Positions 45,934-54,724 are shown, counted from the first letter of the stretch. The stretch is 64,000 nucleotides of DNA from Gemmatimonadota bacterium (GCA_016704465.1 JADJAD010000006.1:62001-126000), one strand, 5' to 3'. The notes: generated by a model from the sequence alone, not told the origin. Program-made: numbers and translations.

Positions 45934-47223
45934 TTACACTCCGACTCGTCCATCTGATTGCAGCGCGGCCTGCTCGCCGGTCCACGCGCCCGGTTCACGA
46001 CCACGCAAGATCCGGGAAATCGCCGCTGCCCCGAGCGCAGACGTAGCGACCGCCATGAAGATGAGCGCCACAAAGACGCGCTCGTTGATCAATTCGTAAT
46101 CCAGCGCCACCGAGGTCAGCACGATGCCCATCGCCCCGCGCGCATTCAGCGCAAAGCCGATGGCTGTCGCCTCACGCGCCGAACGACCGCCCAGCCACGC
46201 CCCGAGCGCCGCCCCCGCCAGCTTCCCGAAGGTCGCCACCAGCAGCACGAACGCCACGAGCCATGGATCGAAGTTGGTCGCGAAGTTGGTGCGCAACCCG
46301 ATCGACACGAGGTACAACGGCACGAAAAACTCCAGCGTCACCGCCCGGAGGGCCGCGTACGCCTGCTTGCGCGGCTCGTGCGTTCGCGCCACTGCCACCC
46401 CCACGAGGAACGCCCCGAAAATCGCGTGCGTCCCGATCCACTCTGCCACGGCGGCCGATAGCAGGACCACCAGCAGGATGAGCTGCACGTACGACCCGCC
46501 CTTGTCGAACCACCGCATCAGCGACTTCAGCACGCGCCGCCCCGGCGCCGCCCCAATGCTGAAGATCAACGCCGAGAGCCCGGTGAACAGGAGCAGCCGC
46601 ACTCCCCAGCTCCCCGCCCCAGATCCGGTCACGCCGAACTGACTGAGGATGATGCCGAACAGCGCCCAGCCGATCAGGTCATCGATCGTCGCCGCCGCCA
46701 GCACCACGGCACCGAACGAAGTCCGAATGAGACCGAGGTCCATCAGGATTCGTGCGATGACCGGGATCGCTGATATTGAAAGGATCGTGCCGACAAAGAG
46801 CGGACCGACCCAACCACCCGTTCCCGGCGTCATCTGCCACAGCTCCGGCCAGAGCAGTACTGAGGCGACGCCGACAACAAATGGTACAGCCACCCCGAAG
46901 CTACTGGTCAGGGCGATCGTCCGCCGATTCTCGGACAGGTGCTTGAGTTCGATCTCCAGCCCGGCGAGAAAGAGAAAGAGCAGGAGCCCGAACTGAATCA
47001 GTCCCTCGCGGGCGGCGCTGACCGGGCCGGCGGCGGGAAAGAGCCACGCGTGTGTATCGGGGGCGACCATGCCCATGACCGTCGGTCCCAACAGGATGCC
47101 GCCGATCAACTCCCCGACCAGCGCCGGGAGCCCGACTCGCCGCAGGGCCCGACCCATGACGAGCGTAACCGCCACCATGGCAGCGAGTTGCAGCAACAAC
47201 AGGACGGCCGAGTTGGCGTTCAT
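45934..47223 (-). CDS. CPA2-type cation:proton antiporter, halogenase cluster
   Basis: 429 residues, about a dozen membrane helices. GELIGGILLGP and FLFLAGLEIEL are typical CPA2/KefB-type, and the core ATIDDLIGW carries the Asp pair for ion exchange. ATG 47223 overlaps the transferase stop by 4 nt, so it is part of the operon. No TrkA-N domain is present. In this context it may maintain pH or ion balance during product synthesis or act as tolerance, but the ion is not readable. CPA2 proteins occur in several natural-product clusters. Confidence 0.85.
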   Translation of the reverse strand: MNANSAVLLLLQLAAMVAVTLVMGRALRRVGLPALVGELIGGILLGPTVMGMVAPDTHAWLFPAAGPVSAAREGLIQFGLLLFLFLAGLEIELKHLSENRRTIALTSSFGVAVPFVVGVASVLLWPELWQMTPGTGGWVGPLFVGTILSISAIPVIARILMDLGLIRTSFGAVVLAAATIDDLIGWALFGIILSQFGVTGSGAGSWGVRLLLFTGLSALIFSIGAAPGRRVLKSLMRWFDKGGSYVQLILLVVLLSAAVAEWIGTHAIFGAFLVGVAVARTHEPRKQAYAALRAVTLEFFVPLYLVSIGLRTNFATNFDPWLVAFVLLVATFGKLAGAALGAWLGGRSAREATAIGFALNARGAMGIVLTSVALDYELINERVFVALIFMAVATSALGAAAISRILRGREPGAWTGEQAALQSDGRVGV

Positions 47224-47945
47224 TCGATCCGGCGCGCCAGCGCGACGCTCCCGACATATCCGGTTGGCAGTCCCCGCAGGTCGCGCACGTCCCATGCGTC
47301 CTGATCGCGATCGGGCCGACTTGGCGTCGAGGTCGCGCTACAGTCTGTCGCGCTATGGTCTGTCGCGTGGCTGAAGTCCGTGAGGTGAACCCACTGCGAG
47401 ATCCCCTCTCCGCGTCCCTTGAGGTAGGCCTCCTTTCGCACCCAGATGCGCGTGAAGAGCTCGCGTTGCCTCTCCCCGTCGGCCGCGACTTTCGCGACCG
47501 CGACGCGCTCCTCTGGGGAAAAGAAGCGCGCCACCAGGTTGTCGATCGGCGCCACGCCGCCGGTCGAGGCGATATCGATCCCGACCTCCCGCCCGCGCGT
47601 GACGGCAACGACGGCGAGATCGCGCGTGTGCGACACGTTGAACTCGACCCCGAGCGCCGCCAAATCGCCCGCCAGCGACGGCTTCCCGTCTCGGTTATAC
47701 GCGAATTGAATCGCCCGGCCCGGAACGCCGGTAACCTGCTCGAGCAGCTGACGAAGGATGCCTCTCGTACTCGCGAATCGAGTACCCTGGACGGCACTGG
47801 GATACGCAGCCGCGCGCAGCCGTTCGTCTGGCGAGAGCAGCGCGTGCAGTCCCTCTCCTGCCTCGGGCGAGAGATCGAGCCGCGCGCACCATACGTGTAC
47901 GTTGCCTCCGCCGTCGATCTCCGTGGCGAGCGTGTCGGCGCACAT
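47220..47945 (-). CDS. Sfp-type 4'-phosphopantetheinyl transferase
   Basis: 241 residues. It transfers the pantetheine arm from CoA to carrier proteins. NVSHTRDLAVVAV, VGIDIA and the late WVRKEAYLKGRGEG are the P2/P3 motifs, with Asp and Glu for Mg2+. The start ATG 47945 lies 4 nt after the deacetylase stop, and its stop overlaps the antiporter start. It is the natural activator of the ACP encoded at 43753. ATG 47981 (MARRPVRGG) is the alternative start. Confidence 0.88.
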   Translation of the reverse strand: MCADTLATEIDGGGNVHVWCARLDLSPEAGEGLHALLSPDERLRAAAYPSAVQGTRFASTRGILRQLLEQVTGVPGRAIQFAYNRDGKPSLAGDLAALGVEFNVSHTRDLAVVAVTRGREVGIDIASTGGVAPIDNLVARFFSPEERVAVAKVAADGERQRELFTRIWVRKEAYLKGRGEGISQWVHLTDFSHATDHSATDCSATSTPSRPDRDQDAWDVRDLRGLPTGYVGSVALARRIE

Positions 47946-47949
47946 CAGT

Positions 47950-48990
47950 TCAGCCCCCCCCCGCACGGGCCTCCGCGCCATGTGCAGGGCGTGACTGCGC
48001 GGTCGATGTCGCCGGTATCGCGTTGCGGCGCCACTCGGCAATGGCCTGGCCGGTCAACATGATCCGGTACTGGGCCTTGACCAGTTCCAGCATCGCCTGA
48101 CAGCGCACGCGCTTCGACTCGGCCGCAAGCGTGGAGAGCGTGAAGATTCGGGACGACAGACCGCGCAGCCGCCCTGACGGGAGCGGCGCGGCGAGGTCGA
48201 TGAGGTGAAAGAGCAAGGTCAACGGACGCCCGTTCGCCCGGTACCGCTTGATCCCGCGTCGAAAGAGCCAGTCACCAAGGATCAGCGCGTAGCTCGGATT
48301 GAACGGGAGCGGAAAGGGGCGGTGGTCGGGCATCGGCCACTCCACCATCGGGCTCCCGGCGACCGGCTCATGCGGAGCCGCGAGCACGTCGACCGGCGTC
48401 TCGAGCGCCGCTGCGTACTTGGCGGTCGGAAAGACCGACGAGTCCCAGGCGTAGCCGAACTCCGCGAGCAATTCCAGCGATTCCCGGTCGATGCGGTAGC
48501 CCGGTGCGCGAAAGCCGACCACCGGGACACCCAGCGCCTGCTCCAGCACGTCACGGCTCTCCCCAAGTTCCTGCCGCTTGGCCGTCGTGTCGATCCGCGT
48601 GAGGTAGCGATGCGTGAGCGAGTGCGAGGCGATCTCGTGGCCGGCCCGTACGGCCTCCTCGATCAGCGGCCGCTTTCGCTTGTCTCGCACCGATCGCCCG
48701 GTCACGAAGAAGGTCGCCGTGACCCTGTTCGATGCGAAGAAATCGAGGAAGTGCCGCATGCCCGTCTCGAAGACGGGATCATCCGAGTGGGAGTAGTCCC
48801 AGCCATGCCCCTCGAAGATGTCCTGCGCCCCATCGAGGTCGACGTGCACGGTCGCCGTCGGCACCGCCGCCGGTCGACTTCCGCTGGATTCGAGGGGACC
48901 GGGCGAGGATGACACAGGATCGTACTGATTTGCGGGGGAGGTGGACGGGCGCCAACTTCGGCCGTCCCGGGCGGACTGGCAATCCAACAC
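47950..48990 (-). CDS. Polysaccharide deacetylase family protein
   Basis: 346 residues, NodB-type. HVDLDGAQDIF and TATFFVTGRS, ASHSLTHRYLTRID with the HxxxH metal site, and VVGFRAPGYRID with the catalytic Arg. No signal peptide, so probably cytosolic. It would remove N-acyl groups from amino sugars or a related amide. First gene of the apparent operon, 4 nt before the transferase. The TTG at 48990 begins the open frame; GTG 48915 is a shorter option. Its role in the cluster is unclear: product deacylation or an unrelated envelope job. Confidence 0.78.
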   Translation of the reverse strand: MLDCQSARDGRSWRPSTSPANQYDPVSSSPGPLESSGSRPAAVPTATVHVDLDGAQDIFEGHGWDYSHSDDPVFETGMRHFLDFFASNRVTATFFVTGRSVRDKRKRPLIEEAVRAGHEIASHSLTHRYLTRIDTTAKRQELGESRDVLEQALGVPVVGFRAPGYRIDRESLELLAEFGYAWDSSVFPTAKYAAALETPVDVLAAPHEPVAGSPMVEWPMPDHRPFPLPFNPSYALILGDWLFRRGIKRYRANGRPLTLLFHLIDLAAPLPSGRLRGLSSRIFTLSTLAAESKRVRCQAMLELVKAQYRIMLTGQAIAEWRRNAIPATSTAQSRPAHGAEARAGGG

Positions 48991-49164
48991 TGAGTCCTAC
49001 TGCTAAGGTGTCGCAAGCGCAACAAACGTACTCAGTTATGGATCGCGATCGGTGCCGCGCGTTGCGCCAGCGCACCGCGGATCGTGGCGTGGCCGCCGCA
49101 GGTCGGCGGGTTGCGTGCGCACGTCAACCCCGAAAATGAACCGCACCTCGTCGCGCGCCCAAGC

Positions 49165-50739
49165 ATGACGCACTTCCCGCCGATTCTTTTCGCGATCGTC
49201 TTCGCGGTCCTGGTCATCGCCCTCACCGCGCTCGCCCGACGGCTCCCGGTACCGACGCCGATTGTGCAGGTGCTGGCCGGGGCGGCCATCGGGCTGCTTC
49301 CGGGCCTCGAAGTCCCGGAGCTCGATCCCGACATCGTCTTCTTCGTCTTCCTTCCGCCGATCTTGTGGGCGGCGGCATTCTTCACCTCGCTACGGGAGTT
49401 CAAGGCGAACGCCCGCCCCATCGGGCTGCTCGCGGTCGGACTGGTGCTGGCCACGACCGCAGCGGTCGCCATCGCCGCGCACGCCCTGCTTCCGGGGATC
49501 CCGTGGGCGGTGGCGGTCGCACTCGGGGCGATCGTCTCACCACCCGACGCCGTCGCAGCGGCGGCGATTGTCTCCCGACTCCCCGTCCCTCGCCGGGTGG
49601 TGGTCATCCTGGAGGGGGAGAGCCTGGTCAACGACGCCTCGGCGCTGGTGCTGTATCGCACCGCCGTGGTGGCGGCGGTCACCGGGACCTTCAGCCTCGG
49701 CGAGTCCGTCGTGCGCTTCTTCATCGATGCCGGGGTCGGCGTCGGCATCGGCCTGTTGGTGGGGTGGCTGATCATCAAGGCCGCCGGCTGGACCAAGGAC
49801 GCCCTCGCCGAGACGCTCCTGACGCTGGCCGGACCCTACGTGGCGTGGACCGCCGCCGAGATGGTGCACGTGTCGGCCGTGCTGGCCTGCGTCGCTGGAG
49901 GGCTGTACGTACGCCAGCACCTCTCCACGGCGGTCTCGCCGTCGTCCCGCCTGCAAGCCAGGGCGGTGTGGGACCTGCTCGTCTTCCTCATGAATGCGCT
50001 GATCTTCCTCATCCTCGGCTTCGAGTTCGGGACGCTGGTCGATGAGATGCGGGTCGGGTCGTTAGGCAGCATCGTGGCCATCGGCACGGCGCTCAGCGTG
50101 GTGGCGATGCTGGTGCGGCTGACGTGGGTCCCCATCGCGACCTATCTCCCCCGGCAGCTGAGCGCCGGCCTGCGCGCGCGCGACCCTGTGCCGAGCTGGA
50201 AGGGAGTCTTCCTGATCTCGTGGACGAGCATGCGCGGGATCGTCTCACTGGCGTCGGCGCTCGCGCTGCCGCGCCTGCTGGACGACGGCACGCCGTTCCC
50301 GTATCGCGCCGAAGCGATCCTGATCACCATGACCGTCATCGTGATCACACTGGTGCTGCAGGGGCTCTCGCTGGCCCCGATCATCCGCGCCTTCCGCTTC
50401 GAGCCGGAGGTCGGCCATCTGGAGGAAGAGCGGCTGGCCCGGCGGGAAGCACTGCGGCGCGGCGCCGAGGCGCTGGAGGACATGTCGCGCGAGCCATGGG
50501 CCGACGCGCGCGACGTGGAGTGGCTGCAGCAGGAACTGCACGACCGGCTGCGGCTGCACGATCACTCGGGCGGCCGCCCCGACGCGCGCCGCCGACTGCG
50601 CTTGGGGGTGATGAGCGCCGAGCGGCGCATGCTCATCCGGTTGCGCAACGAGGGACAGATCTCCGACGAGGTGCTCCGGGAACTGGAGCAGGAACTCGAC
50701 CTCGAGGCGATCCGGGTGGGGGCCGGGACGGAGCGGTAA
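49165..50739 (+). CDS. CPA1-type Na+/H+ antiporter (NhaP-like)
   Basis: 524 residues with about 12 membrane helices. GAIVSPPDAVAAAAI and EGESLVNDASALVLY hold the acidic ion-binding residues of CPA1 exchangers, and SWTSMRGIVSLASALALP is the family's late helix. A cytosolic C-terminal tail of about 110 residues is rich in Arg/Glu and helical. ATG 49165 (MTHFPPIL) fits the first helix. It is divergent from the deacetylase, with a 174-nt shared upstream region that contains the most AT-rich patch here (48990-49040). Confidence 0.9.
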   Translation: MTHFPPILFAIVFAVLVIALTALARRLPVPTPIVQVLAGAAIGLLPGLEVPELDPDIVFFVFLPPILWAAAFFTSLREFKANARPIGLLAVGLVLATTAAVAIAAHALLPGIPWAVAVALGAIVSPPDAVAAAAIVSRLPVPRRVVVILEGESLVNDASALVLYRTAVVAAVTGTFSLGESVVRFFIDAGVGVGIGLLVGWLIIKAAGWTKDALAETLLTLAGPYVAWTAAEMVHVSAVLACVAGGLYVRQHLSTAVSPSSRLQARAVWDLLVFLMNALIFLILGFEFGTLVDEMRVGSLGSIVAIGTALSVVAMLVRLTWVPIATYLPRQLSAGLRARDPVPSWKGVFLISWTSMRGIVSLASALALPRLLDDGTPFPYRAEAILITMTVIVITLVLQGLSLAPIIRAFRFEPEVGHLEEERLARREALRRGAEALEDMSREPWADARDVEWLQQELHDRLRLHDHSGGRPDARRRLRLGVMSAERRMLIRLRNEGQISDEVLRELEQELDLEAIRVGAGTER

Positions 50740-50851
50740 GATGGTCTGGCGGGGGAGTGCGAGTGACGGGCCGAACTCCTGGCCCCACCTGACTTCCGAG
50801 GTCATGGAATGACTCGGCAGTGCCACCCCGAACGAACCCACCAGTCGTTTC

Positions 50852-50937
50852 CATCTCTCTGTGTCCTCTGCGTCCTCTGCGGTTCAAGGGCCTTTTACCA
50901 CAGAGGACACAGAGGACACAGAGGACACAGAGAGATG
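50852..50937. repeat. Long hairpin repeat, copy 1 (CTCTGTGTCCTCTG family)
   Basis: The left arm (50852-50887) carries two GTCCTCTG units and the right arm (50897-50937) three complementary GAGGACACA units, with GGTTCAAGGGCCTTTTACC in the centre. The stem exceeds 30 bp. Unit number differs between arms, so slippage is active. Confidence 0.85.
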
Positions 50938-51040
50938 TCGCGGTGAGATGACTGGGTCGCGGGCGCCCGATTCCTGTTCCTAACCTTTAGTTGCGCGTCC
51001 AGCGGCGGCGAGCCGCTCGAGCCAAGTCTCCGCGCCACGT

Positions 51041-51100
51041 CCTCTGCGACCTCTGCGTCCTCTGCGGTTCAACAGCTTTTTACCGCAGAGGACGCAAAGG
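51041..51100. repeat. Hairpin repeat, copy 2
   Basis: The same family as copy 1: left arm CCTCTGCG units (51041-51072), right arm ACCGCAGAGGACGCAAAGG (51082-51100), centre GGTTCAACAGCTTTTTACC. Together the two copies suggest a dispersed palindromic element. Confidence 0.8.
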
Positions 51101-51131
51101 TGGTTCGGTGCAGAGACGTGCGCCCGGCACC

Positions 51132-52163
51132 TCACCCCTTCACAATATCGAGTTCGCGCGCCGCCGGCGTGCTCGTCGTCCCCTCCGGCAGTCGATCGGT
51201 GCGATCCAGTCGCTCCACATCGATCGCGATCACGTTGTCCGCCGTGTTCACGAAGATGTCGGCGAACTTCACGTCCCAGCGCAGCTCGTCCCACAGGTAC
51301 GAGGTGCGCGCGGTGACACGGGTCGAGAACGTCTCCTCGTGCGCGTGGACCATCACCAGCAACTCGGCCTGCGCGGCGTGCATGCTCTCCGGCGTGAGTC
51401 CCCTCAGCGGGCTGGACGCGGTGATGGGATGCACGACCGTCCAGTGCAGCGGGAAGAACTCCACCGACTTCCGTTCCAGCTCCAGCTGGTGGAAGTGGCG
51501 CTCGCGGCGGCCGTTGACGTTTTCGTAAAGCGCCACGCTCACCCGAATCTGCACGTCGCTAACCTGACCGGGCTGCACGTTGACCACCCGGAACATCACG
51601 CCGCGTCCGCCGCGATACGGCGCGACGACGGCCGACTCGCTGAAGCGGAGCCGCATGCGCGGGCGCGTGAGGCGGGCGATGAGCAGGCCGGCGATGGCCA
51701 CCAGGACGAAGGGACCGAAGAGCGATTCGAAGACGACCAGCCAGTGCGCGGTGGGGCCGTACGCGTACATCGGCCCAGTCCCCGTGGTCGTGAAGATCCC
51801 CACGCTGAAGGCGAAGGCGCGCAGGAACGGGTCGCTGAGCCCGAGCACGTCCTGCCCGCGCAGCGCGCCTGAGCCGAGCGCCGAGTACGCGAGGGCGAAC
51901 GTGCCGTTGACGAGCAGCATCGCCGCGAGCGCCCAGCCGAGGAAGGTTGGCCATGGCGCGGCGAGGGCGCGCTGGTAGAAGTGTTCCAGGCGCTGCGTCC
52001 CCACTCCGAACTTTCGGCTGTTGGGCGAGCCGTCGCGCGAGAGGAATCGTCCGCGCACCTGCGCGGCGACGACGCGGCCAAAGCCGAGGTCTTCGCGGTC
52101 GTCGGCGTCGCCGGCGTCGGGACCCGGTGGAAGGGGTTCGGTGAGGGAGGGGCCTGCGGTCAT
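51132..52163 (-). CDS. Inward-rectifier K+ channel homologue (Kir) with altered filter
   Basis: 343 residues. Slide helix and two membrane helices flank a pore loop; the Kir cytoplasmic beta domain follows (MFRVVNVQPGQVSDVQIRV, LHWTVVHPITASSPL). SVGIFTTTGTGPMY (residues 120-133) aligns with the pore loop, so the filter is T126-T127-G128-T129-G130 where Kir channels have TIGYG. The rest of the pore loop and the LIARLTRPRMR motif after TM2 are normal. The Tyr-to-Thr change would be expected to alter selectivity or conduction. ATG 52163. Confidence 0.85.
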   Translation of the reverse strand: MTAGPSLTEPLPPGPDAGDADDREDLGFGRVVAAQVRGRFLSRDGSPNSRKFGVGTQRLEHFYQRALAAPWPTFLGWALAAMLLVNGTFALAYSALGSGALRGQDVLGLSDPFLRAFAFSVGIFTTTGTGPMYAYGPTAHWLVVFESLFGPFVLVAIAGLLIARLTRPRMRLRFSESAVVAPYRGGRGVMFRVVNVQPGQVSDVQIRVSVALYENVNGRRERHFHQLELERKSVEFFPLHWTVVHPITASSPLRGLTPESMHAAQAELLVMVHAHEETFSTRVTARTSYLWDELRWDVKFADIFVNTADNVIAIDVERLDRTDRLPEGTTSTPAARELDIVKG

Positions 52164-52567
52164 GGTGCCGGGACGGCGGAAGGAAGTGTGCGGAGGGAGG
52201 CACGTTGTCCCGTGGAAGGTGGTGCGTGGACGCGGGGCGCGGCAACTAGGCGCCTGGGGCGAGGGCCCGAGGCGACGACGCCGGTGCCACGCGTGACGCG
52301 TGCCACGCGCGGTGGGGGCGCAGGTGGGGCGCAGGTGGGGCGCAGGTGGGGCGCAGGTGGGGCGCGGGTGGGGCGCGGGTGGGGCGCAGGTGGCCCGGAC
52401 GGACCGAACGTGCGCTCGTTAGGTGTTCCAGAGGAGGGGCCTCGAGGGCGTGCCGTTCCGCTCCGGTATTCCACCGTTTACGGGCCGAGGCAGGTGGCCC
52501 AAAGCGCAGTGGTGCTCACTGTGCGCACCGAGGCCTGACACTGCAGCCCCCCTAGGGCGACGTCGCC
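52164..52567. other. Intergenic region with 11-bp tandem repeat
   Basis: Contains the repeat at 52311-52393 and a CGTTAGGT motif at 52417. No gene is convincing here. Confidence 0.6.
52311..52393. repeat. Tandem array of GGTGGGGCGCA (11 bp)
   Basis: About seven and a half head-to-tail copies, two of them with GCGG for GCAG. Only one strand is G-rich, so G-quadruplex formation is possible. No spacers, so it is not a CRISPR. Confidence 0.85.
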
Positions 52568-53701
52568 TCAGTCACATGTCAGGGCCGGGCCACTGTACTG
52601 CCGCCAGATGACCGGGAAGTCCTTGTTGATCGTCGTGAAGCGCGCGGACCCGGCGATCACACCGCAGCTGTTGACGGCGTGCGCCGTGCCCGACGTCGCC
52701 CCGAAGGGCAGCGGCAGGTAGTGCCGGATGCCGTTCCTCAGGGTGAACGGCTTGCCACCGATGGCAGTCCCCACGATCCGGTTCTTGTCGCTGATGCGCG
52801 GCCCCTCGAAGCAGTCGAACGCGTCGCCCTTTTCCAGCGTGTACATCATGTTCCCCGCCACCCCGTACACGATGTGATTGTCCGTGTGGGGATTGGGAAG
52901 GAAAAACTGCTTCTTCATGCCGACGACCAGCCCGCCGTTGTTGATGTCGGATGCACAGCTGGGGGCCGCGGTGGGCCAGAGGATGGTCCGCTGACCGACC
53001 AGTGAGTGCGTCATGGCCGTGACGCCCGCGAACGGCCAGTCTCCGTAGGCGCCCGCCGCTGTCCCCGAATTGTTGCTGGCGACGAGATGGTCCGCGTAGA
53101 TGGACCCGAGGGCGGCGAGCCATGGCCCGTTCGGCGTGGCGCGGCTCCAGCGCAGCGGCTGCGGCGACTTGGGTGCGACGGGCGGGTACACGATCTCGAA
53201 GCCGACCACCTGTCCCTTGTCATTGATGTCGTATGCCGCCGTCCCGGTTCCGGGCTGGAGCTTGGGCAGTCGCGTGACCACCCCGTTGGTCGCACGGTGA
53301 AATGCCGTGTCGGCACATTGCGGAACCCGATCGCTGAAGCAGTTGCCGCCACCCAGCCAGCCCACGATGTCGCCGCTCCTGTTGATGCCGCGCGCCGTGG
53401 CGCCCTTGGTGGCGTTCGGAATGGCGAGCGTGCTGAAGACGCCATTGCGCCACCGCCAGGCAATCGTTTGCGACGCGTTCGCGGCCGGGCGCGCCGAGCC
53501 CACGACGATGTTGGAGTCGTTAATCGCCCACGATCGGGCACGCTCCCAGCCGCCGACGTTCGTCAGCAGCGTGACCTTCCACGTCGTGGCGAGCGCCCCC
53601 ACCTCCTGCCGGTCGGCGAGAACGGTCGGCTCGAACAGGGCGGGAGGGTGCTCCCGGCAGGCGACCAATACTGCGAGCATCCCAATGGCCGAGTGTCGCA
53701 T
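52568..53701 (-). CDS. HAF-repeat lipoprotein, paralogue 1
   Basis: 377 residues; lipobox AVLVAC. About seven HAF-type repeats with core [A]-x-(D)IN-x-x-G-x-VVG are visible: SWAINDSNIVVGSA, GINRSGDIVGW, AYDINDKGQVVGF, ASDINNGGLVVGM and onwards, likely forming a beta-propeller. RBS GGAG precedes ATG 53701. It is closely related to the gene at 54725-55861, with which it shares the first 120 residues almost completely. The role is unknown; HAF proteins are generally secreted. Confidence 0.8.
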   Translation of the reverse strand: MRHSAIGMLAVLVACREHPPALFEPTVLADRQEVGALATTWKVTLLTNVGGWERARSWAINDSNIVVGSARPAANASQTIAWRWRNGVFSTLAIPNATKGATARGINRSGDIVGWLGGGNCFSDRVPQCADTAFHRATNGVVTRLPKLQPGTGTAAYDINDKGQVVGFEIVYPPVAPKSPQPLRWSRATPNGPWLAALGSIYADHLVASNNSGTAAGAYGDWPFAGVTAMTHSLVGQRTILWPTAAPSCASDINNGGLVVGMKKQFFLPNPHTDNHIVYGVAGNMMYTLEKGDAFDCFEGPRISDKNRIVGTAIGGKPFTLRNGIRHYLPLPFGATSGTAHAVNSCGVIAGSARFTTINKDFPVIWRQYSGPALTCD

Positions 53702-53756
53702 GAAAGGAGCTCCGGTCAACGGTTGCCTAACGGGCCCACGACGTGTTGCTTGCTCA

Positions 53757-54575
53757 CTAGACGTACCACACCAGGGGCCTGGACGGCGTACCGCTGCCCA
53801 GGTGCACCACACACTGGCCCACCAGCACGATGAAGTTTGCGAGCGGACCACACTTCCCCTGATTCCGTGGATCGAGCCGGTTGCGCACGGTCATTCCCGG
53901 CAGCGGCAGCGTGATCCTGGCTACCGTACCGGTGTACGACTCCAGCAGCGACTGTCCGCCAGCAGCCAGCAGTGGCTGCTTGTGCCCGACGTACAATCGA
54001 TGTCCCGTCGCCTGTTCGATCGGAGCGATGACGGCATACTTCCCATGGAAGTCGCCGAACCTGGTGGGTTGGCTCACCTCCACCTTTCGGTACTTGCCGC
54101 AGCTCGTCCAGAGTGACATGGCCGACACCGTGAGCGCCGAGGGGCAGTACATGCCGGCGGCCACGACGAAGTCGAGCCGGTGCGCCGTGTCGCAGTCGAC
54201 ATTGCGCAGCTCGAACTGCCACTGACGTTCCGACGGACCCGGGAGGAGGCGAATCCCCCAGTCCCTGCTGGCGACGTCCGCCGGCGTCTTCGGCGGCCCG
54301 TTGGCCCACTTCAACGGCCCGTTCAACCCCGCCAGCGTCTGCCCGTTCGGATCCACGCGCCCGTCCGGGTTCTTGTGGCCCAGAATGCCGCTTTGAAACG
54401 TTTGGATGGCCACGATGGTCTTGGCGCCGACGAGTCCATCGACCAGCAGCACCTGCAGCGTGCCCAGGCACCCCGGCATGATGAACTTGTTGAGCAGCAT
54501 CTGCACGGCCATGTTGTCGCCGAGGATGGTGTTCTTTACTCCTTTGCCGACGGGCGCCGTGATCGAGACTGCCAT
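53757..54575 (-). CDS. Protein with N-terminal peptidoglycan-binding-like domain
   Basis: 272 residues, no signal peptide. The N-terminal segment (about 5-85) resembles a peptidoglycan-binding domain: LLVDGLVGAKTIVAIQTFQ followed by GRVDPNGQTLAGLNG. The remaining 185 residues are unassigned and contain several Cys (VDCDTAHRL, SCGKYRK, GKCGPLANF). RBS GGAG precedes ATG 54575. It lies between two HAF paralogues in the same direction. Similar N-termini occur in cell-wall-active and secretion-linked proteins, so an effector role is possible but not shown. Confidence 0.6.
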   Translation of the reverse strand: MAVSITAPVGKGVKNTILGDNMAVQMLLNKFIMPGCLGTLQVLLVDGLVGAKTIVAIQTFQSGILGHKNPDGRVDPNGQTLAGLNGPLKWANGPPKTPADVASRDWGIRLLPGPSERQWQFELRNVDCDTAHRLDFVVAAGMYCPSALTVSAMSLWTSCGKYRKVEVSQPTRFGDFHGKYAVIAPIEQATGHRLYVGHKQPLLAAGGQSLLESYTGTVARITLPLPGMTVRNRLDPRNQGKCGPLANFIVLVGQCVVHLGSGTPSRPLVWYV

Positions 54576-54724
54576 GGTGGAATCTCCAGAACAAGTCGGT
54601 ATCTCACGAAGGCACGGGCGGGCTTGCACCACCGGTTTCCGCCAGCAGCAACGCCGCGCGTCCTGTCGCGAGGATAGACGCTGAGCTGGTACGACCCTTG
54701 GCGATGGCCCCAGCCAGGTCAGCC

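Larger units (their letters stand above)
50740..51131. other. Intergenic region with two related hairpin repeats
   Basis: Apart from the hairpins annotated separately at 50852 and 51041, there is no credible gene. It separates the CPA1 antiporter from the end of the convergent K+ channel gene. Confidence 0.7.

Noticed and set aside
40888..48990. Chloramphenicol-like cluster because of the CmlS-type halogenase
   Set aside because: No NRPS, aryl-amine or p-aminophenylalanine genes; only general similarity of the halogenase and ligase types.
52311..52393. Tandem repeat as CRISPR array
   Set aside because: Units abut without spacers and are only 11 bp; no cas gene.
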